Assembly: GCA_015039365.1 (NCBI GenBank)
Contig: WION01000049.1
Location: 186,001-250,000, forward strand
Source of the DNA: Amanita rubescens
Taxonomy: Eukaryota > Basidiomycota > Agaricomycetes > Agaricales > Amanitaceae
Length of the DNA: 64,000 nt
Reading direction: 5' to 3'
The notes under the pieces are model-generated. The model searched no databases and was not told the DNA's origin. It saw nothing but the letters and a program-made list of their open reading frames with translations. Both the position numbers and the translations under genes were made by a program. Below, piece after piece: positions 59,101 through 64,000 of the stretch. Each line of letters begins with the position of its first letter. Positions within the stretch are counted from its first letter, which is position 1.

Positions 59101-61747
59101 TTATAAGCTTCCGATGCAGGGATGCCTTTTCACATGAAGACCTGGATTTTTGGCAGCAAGAGCGAAAAATCATTTTTACGATGGGAACGGCGGCATCTCC
59201 CTCCTTCAGGATCTCAAGGTCGTAAGGGATCCATGGATTCAAAGAGTTTTGATTGCGGGTTCTTGGAGTAGGCTGGGTTGTTCTTGAACTGGCAAAGGAT
59301 GAGTCCAAAGTTATCGGTGGTCAATGTCGTGCCAGATTTCAGAAAGACGGTGACTGCATCAATCGAGGCTTGACTATTGGCGCACAGCACACCAGCGCCT
59401 CGAGTCATTAGAAGCAAAAGGGTTTCCTTGTCGATGGATTTGAAGTCGTGGAGTTTGACAAAATGATTGAAATGCATCTTCGCATCAGGGAAATCGTCCT
59501 GCAGCTTCTCCAATCCTGGGGCTGACAGGGACTTGAACAGGCATTCTGTGCACGAAGGGTGCAAGGTTGAAGAATCGGTGATGTACTGGGCGTCCGTCGC
59601 TAGTTGGAAGGCCAATAGCCTGATCACGAGCCAGAGTCAGCAACAATAGTGCAAGAAACTCGCCGCGATCGCCTTGATGTACGGCGAATCCCTCCAGTAC
59701 AGTTTTGAAACATTTCAATACATCAAAGGAATTCCCGCGACATGATGACATAGGCAGCTTCGGAGAGAAGTGGCTCAGATGATGATACTGTCGTCATGCT
59801 CTGGAAGCCAGCGTCGATGTTAAGGCAGACTCGCATATGTCCTTCCACCTGCTTCCTCTCTGCGCTTTGAGAGATGTAGGTCGTCGAATTGAATTCGATA
59901 GGTAAGCGCTGAGATAGGCAAGCAAGCATCTGGTCTGCATTGAGATGTTGTGTGCTGGGATTTGCGTTAAGGAGCTTTCCGACAGCAAACGTCACGATCC
60001 CTGCTTGAACGGTGACATCCCCAGCATCCCAACGTGACCCGAATCTTAAGGCGCATCCGCATCAGCATGATTCACGTTACGAAAATGAGAAATCCAATTA
60101 TACTTACAAGGGGCGACCCATATGAACAATATGCGAATCGTGGGTAACGCGCTCCAAACCAGGGCTACTTGCTTCGCTAACGTGTCAAAGCCGAGGTCTA
60201 TGAATGGTTGGATTAATTTCAAATTACGGAGGATGATTCTTGTCGAAGTATCTTTATCCGGCGATGTGAACTGCGATATCCTGTCCGTTGTAGACATAAA
60301 CAGAGTGAACAATGGTAAGGGATACAAAGTGCGAAGCACGTGTCTCAGAACACTGAAGTTTGACCATGCAGTTTCTTCACGATTGGTCAAAGTATGGGCC
60401 TCATCGAAAGTTAGAATGACGAGAGGATAATCGCCCTCTGTTTTCCCGGAAACCTGGCAAGACAAAGGTTCCCTCTCCTTCAAGGATTGAACGAGTTTGT
60501 TGCAGGAGGCAGCGGGGGGGAAGTCATAATGTTGGGAGGAGTCATAATCTATGGCGTTCCCTGATGTCGAGGGCGAAAGGTAACCTGGTCCTATGTCACT
60601 TCCTGGCTGAGCAACCTTGTGGGACACTTTTAGTCGACGGATATATCCCAGGTAAAGAAGACATACAGTAGGTTTTCCTTTCGCAATTTGAATCACCTGT
60701 TGGTAAAATTGTCTCCTAAACTCGTTATGCCATTTCATTGTTTGGCCCTCCGTCATACGCATTCTGAATTCACAAGCCACCTCCTCGATTCCCAGCTGCG
60801 GATCGAACTCATTTTCCAATGTATAATTGGTATGCTGAAACAAAGCGTCGATAAAATGGCAAGCTCGGCGATACGATTCGGCCTCTGTGCCTTTCATGGT
60901 CAAAAAATCTCGAACCTCGTGGTCGGCAGGAGGGTAGCCTGAAAAGATACGGCGCATATATACCAACGATGACGCAAGAAAAAAGGAATACCATCAGATT
61001 TTGCATCCCTGAGGTTAATCGGTATGGAAAAGTGTTTTTTCCCAATTGTTCTTGACTTGCCCATACCGGACGATTGAAAAACAGAACAAAAGTGCACATG
61101 AAACTCTTTGGCGTCGCTGGGACGATAGTGTTTCCGGATGTGTGTCCATAAGGCATCCGCCGCTCGGCCATGGTATGGGCGTACCCAAGATTTCTTGGTG
61201 GCTGAGCGGCCCAGTCAGTATGAACAGGGGAAATTTTTCAATTATCAATAGGAGTACCATTTTCCTGTTCAGGAGATAGCTCAAACGTTGCGATTTTGAG
61301 TTCCGCTGTGGTCGCGATTAAATGCGATCGGATTATCTGATAATCCGAAATGTACGTACGACGCGCAACCAGGTCAGTCCAGTCCTTGCTTTTAACACTA
61401 TTCCGCACGCCAACCTTCCACGCTTCCAATTGGTCTTCGTTGAAACTCTTCACAATGTCATCTGCGCCCTCAAAAGTCAATTTCGTGATAACGCTGTCTC
61501 TCATGTCTGTGGACGCCAAATTCTCCGTGAGGTCCCTCAAAACGTCTGAAACGTCGGCATCGTCGACCGAGCTTTCCCACTTCCTCCTACGTGCTATCGC
61601 ATTCATCTTAGAGCTGAGTGTAGTCATTTGTTCATCCGGCAGAATTTTTGGGCGTTTGTCGGCGGAAGAGGATGTGGAAGAAATGTCAGCAGGGCGTTTT
61701 AAACTAGAGGAAGACAGGTCGACATCCATTTGATTCATCACGGTCAA
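59101..61747 (-). pseudogene. P-loop NTPase of an expanded basidiomycete family, frame-broken
   Basis: Exon 1 (61747 to about 61259) starts MTVMNQMDVDLSSSSLKRPAD and holds a helical N-terminal domain. Later exons give a Walker A (SVFQSSGMGKSRT), NLRDAKSDG-YPPADHEVRDFL across an intron, and a Walker B (PLVILTFDEAHTL), then THDSHIVHMGRP and a long helical C-terminus ending GLHVKRHPCIGSL. Such proteins are multiplied in Agaricomycetes and sometimes annotated as Crinkler-like; the function is unknown. At least five frame breaks occur (near 60170, 59736, 59560, 59226 and 59165), four of them explained by one extra base. I read it as a dead copy unless the sequence has errors. Confidence 0.68.
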
Positions 61748-61805
61748 GACTGAACCAGCACAGCCACAGAAGTGTGACGTTTGTTAGAGTCTAGACATCA
61801 CTGAT

Positions 61806-62003
61806 TTGGACTATCTGCATCGAAGAATCGGTAATACGTTCGTTTGCATCCAGTTAGATGGCAGGCCGCGACTTATGGGCTCCGAACTTACTACTCAGGC
61901 GGAATATAGCTACTTCAACGGCGATAGCGACATTGACGAGCGAACACCAAAATCAGATTCCGATAAATCTGACTGGTCTATAGCCAGTCTAGGAGATCAT
62001 TGA
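61806..62003 (+). CDS. Short ORF ending in the repeated WSIASLGDH tail
   Basis: A 65-residue frame (MDYLHRRIGNTFVCIQLDG...) whose last 25 residues are the coding tail also found at 56310. The start resembles the end of a longer protein, but no upstream exon could be linked. It may be the C-terminal exon of a duplicated gene. Confidence 0.35.
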   Translation: MDYLHRRIGNTFVCIQLDGRPRLMGSELTTQAEYSYFNGDSDIDERTPKSDSDKSDWSIASLGDH

Positions 62004-62020
62004 AGGGGCTTCAGGAGGGT
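61927..62020 (+). repeat. 100-base repeat, copy 2 (coding tail)
   Basis: Direct copy of 56310-56410, about 5.6 kb away, with small in-frame length differences. Confidence 0.85.
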
Positions 62021-62052
62021 CGATAGTTGCTACTGGACAACACAATCTTTTA

Positions 62053-62903
62053 CTACGCCTCCTTTTTCTTCTCCCCTTCTTCTCTAAGCCTTCTTTCCCG
62101 TCTTCGCTTGACATCCCAGTTATACACTCGTGCTGTGTTCACTTCCATTATCGTCAGTTGTTCTCGCAGGAACTCGAGATCCTCGATTGTATTGTCCAAC
62201 GTGCTTTGCGCTATTTCCAGTTTTGATTTCAGAAGAGCGATGGCCGCGGGTATCTTGTATGATAGCATGACATTTGCCTATAATCCAAGTCAATCATGTG
62301 GTCAAGTCTGATGAATGGTAGGACGAACCCCAAGCCACAGATATACGGTGTCTGAATCTTCTAACTCGGCTTCAGCATACAATGTATCGTTCAGCTCGAA
62401 TGTCGTTTTGATCGGGCTTGGGTGGACCTTCCTCTTCCTCTTCCAGCTCAGTCGTCATTCCGGAGGAAGCACTTTTGCCTTCCTATTGACCTGCAATCAA
62501 GAAAATTGGTAGCGATAAATGGATCACTGCATACCCTTCTCTCCTGAAGATATTCCACCATATCCAAGGTCTTCTTGATATCTGGAATTTTCTCCTCGAG
62601 ACTCTGCCGCCGCTGCGTCAGGTTACTATCCATGTACCTGTATTTGCTGTGCTTTCATAGACTAAGCATCAACATGTATTTTGATATACAAAAATGATAA
62701 ACGCGTACGCCAATGCATCCTGGAAGGCTCTCAATGTCCCCTCGACAGTCAGCGTCGGGACCCATGTATTGATCGACATCAGCCTAAGTAACTTCAAGTC
62801 AACATTTCAACATCTGATGTTTCGATATACTGCATACAATAAATGGAGCTTTAGGGATACCCCTTGGGTTCTTTTCTTCCGTGAAAACGGATTTTGTGAC
62901 CAT
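62053..62903 (-). CDS. PAC10: Prefoldin subunit 3, with two single-base frame breaks
   Basis: Prefoldin delivers unfolded actin and tubulin to the CCT chaperonin; subunit 3 is an alpha-type subunit. Segments in order: MVTKSVFTEEKNPRGIPKAPFI, ADVDQYMGPDAD, VEGTLRAFQDALAY, MDSNLTQRRQSLEEKIPDI, EGKSASSGMTTELEEEEEGP, IKTTFELNDTLYAEAELED, ANVMLSYKIPAAIALLKSKL, and NTARVYNWDVKRRRERR. The protein is complete over about five exons. However, one extra base separates PDAD from VEGT (near 62747), and another separates PPKP from IKTT (near 62411). Either this copy is broken, or the consensus has errors. Convincing as to family, uncertain as to function. Confidence 0.75.
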
Positions 62904-63101
62904 TTCGTTGAAAGCGGCCAAGTGAAGCAAGCTGACGACAATCGAGATACGTCGGCATCGTCCGAAGCGGAGTTTGAAGTTGGAATATGTCAAAGAAGTG
63001 GAAATCGCCATCAAAGATTTTTTCTTTCTCAAGTTCGTCCTCTTCGCTGTTTTTTTGTCGACTGTCGCTCATGTTGCGGTTACGCATACAGCTTGGACGA
63101 C

Positions 63102-64000
63102 ATGTCCCGTCTTCTTGTCAAAAATCTACCCTCATATGTTACACCTGCTCGTCTCAAGGAACACTTTGAACAGAAAAAAGGGCCTGGGGGTACCCTTACT
63201 GACTGTTAAAGTCGCACACAAGAGGGACGGTACATCACGCCGATTTGGTTTCATAGGGTTCAAGACGGAAAAAGAGGCGAATGCAGGCCAAAGAGTGGTT
63301 TGACCGAACGTTCCTTGATTCATCAAGAATCAGCGTTGCGATTGTCGAGGCATGTTTTTCCTGCTTTAGTCCTCGCTTCATAATGATAACTCTGCCATTA
63401 ACATAGGGAGTCAAGAGCGCACCCGCCCCCCGGCCCAATAAACGGCGTCGCGTGGGGCCATCGCCAAGCGATGCTGAGCAGGTGGAAGTGACGTCCGAGA
63501 AAAGCAAGAAAGAGCAGAAAGACACCAAACAGGATGTAGAGCGGGACGAATTTATGAAAATTATGAAACCGCGGACGCAAAAAGGCCCATCATGGGCGAA
63601 TGAAGATCCCCAGACACCAGAGGCACAGACCAAGGTAGACGCTGCAGAAGAACCTATGGAAGAAGACGTCCCAAGCAAAAGCGTATCTGACCTTGATTGG
63701 TTGAAGAAGCATACGTCAAAGAACGTAGACAAGGTGGATAAAGTCTTTGAACAATCTGATGACGAAGATGAAGAGGTATGATCCCTGCATTTTGACTATT
63801 TGGTAGCTCACAGACTGTTAGGAAGATGTTACCGAACCCGATCCTCCAAAGGATCCAACAAAAGAAACAATATTGCAAACTTCACGTCTATTCCTGCGGA
63901 ATCTAGCCTTTAGCTGCGCAGAATCTGATCTCTTAGACTTATTCAAGCCGTTTGGTGAAATTTCTCAGGTTAGTCATACTTTATATCATGACGAGGGCAA
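63102..64000 (+). CDS. MRD1: MRD1/RBM19-type pre-rRNA processing protein, N-terminal part
   Basis: Multi-RRM nucleolar protein needed for 18S rRNA maturation in yeast. It runs off the right edge. RRM1: MSRLLVKNLPSYVTPARLKEHF (RNP2), then VKVAHKRDGTSRRFGFIGF (RNP1), then AKEWFDRTFLDSSRISV. A Lys/Glu-rich linker follows (DLDWLKKHTS), and RRM2 begins RLFLRNLAFSC. One extra base breaks the frame between TLTD and VKVAH (near 63203) and another between ANA and AKEWF (near 63286). The first intron appears to use a GC donor (GAG-GCATGT, about 63353). The later exons are open. Confidence 0.78.

Noticed and set aside
62411..63290. Programmed +1 frameshifting as the main explanation for the breaks
   Set aside because: The skipped sites share no common slippery codon or downstream signal, so error or decay is more likely; kept only as a remote option.
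1..64000. CRISPR arrays, bacterial operons or integrated virus
   Set aside because: No regular spacer-repeat pattern, ribosome-binding sites or viral gene set. All confident genes are fungal with spliceosomal introns.

Overview
This window is fungal nuclear DNA, most likely from an Agaricomycete basidiomycete. The genes carry many short GT-AG introns (about 40-65 bases) that only join into proteins once spliced. The gene set fits: a STE12 with C-terminal C2H2 fingers, a MARVEL-type membrane protein, SRPK-like kinases, a fungal allergen-like His-rich protein, an SHPRH-type helicase/RING ligase and an expanded P-loop NTPase family. I cannot name the genus. No prokaryotic features, CRISPR array or complete tRNA/rRNA gene were seen.

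Layout. 0-6 kb is dense: the 5' end of a secreted RNase T2 (leaving the window on the left), a rhodanese-domain protein, a single-pass membrane protein, ESCRT-II VPS36 and, convergent with it, a mitochondrial 2-oxodicarboxylate carrier of 13 exons including 5- and 7-base microexons. 6-9.9 kb mixes an SRP9 fragment, a decayed Rab18-like gene, a secreted protein with C2H2 fingers and the intact SRP9 gene. 9.9-16.1 kb is gene-poor with a degenerate tandem repeat. STE12 fills 16.1-19.8 kb. 20.7-30 kb holds small membrane-protein genes (two paralogues plus a relic, a MARVEL protein, a Pro/Ser-rich receptor-like protein) and relics of an SRPK-like kinase and an HExxH protein.

30.9-47.1 kb is dense again: YAE1, eIF2-gamma, an HNH protein, an allergen-like gene, glycogen phosphorylase (about 36 exons) and an MSB1-type morphogenesis protein. 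Here eIF2-gamma plus a convergent allergen gene was duplicated in tandem and the copies decayed reciprocally. The left copy keeps eIF2-gamma and has a broken allergen gene; the right copy keeps the allergen gene and has a broken eIF2-gamma. The HNH gene lies between. 47.2-55.2 kb holds a large SHPRH-like gene and a divergent SRPK-like kinase whose first ATGs overlap in one CATG.

55.2-58.7 kb is repeat-rich: a solo LTR with a perfect 5-base target duplication, a C-rich G-poor tract, a tRNA-like internal promoter, a hairpin and a second, broken rhodanese copy. 59.1-61.7 kb is a P-loop NTPase gene with several frame breaks. The right end holds prefoldin subunit 3 and the start of MRD1, each with two single-base frame breaks as read here.

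Functionally the window is a mixture: housekeeping (translation initiation, SRP, ESCRT, prefoldin, rRNA processing, glycogen breakdown, mitochondrial transport), signalling and morphogenesis (STE12, MSB1-like, kinases), and fast-evolving secreted or membrane proteins. Recurrent themes are partial gene duplication and very small exons. Exon-intron joins were worked out by hand from splice signals, frame continuity and family conservation; no search was run.
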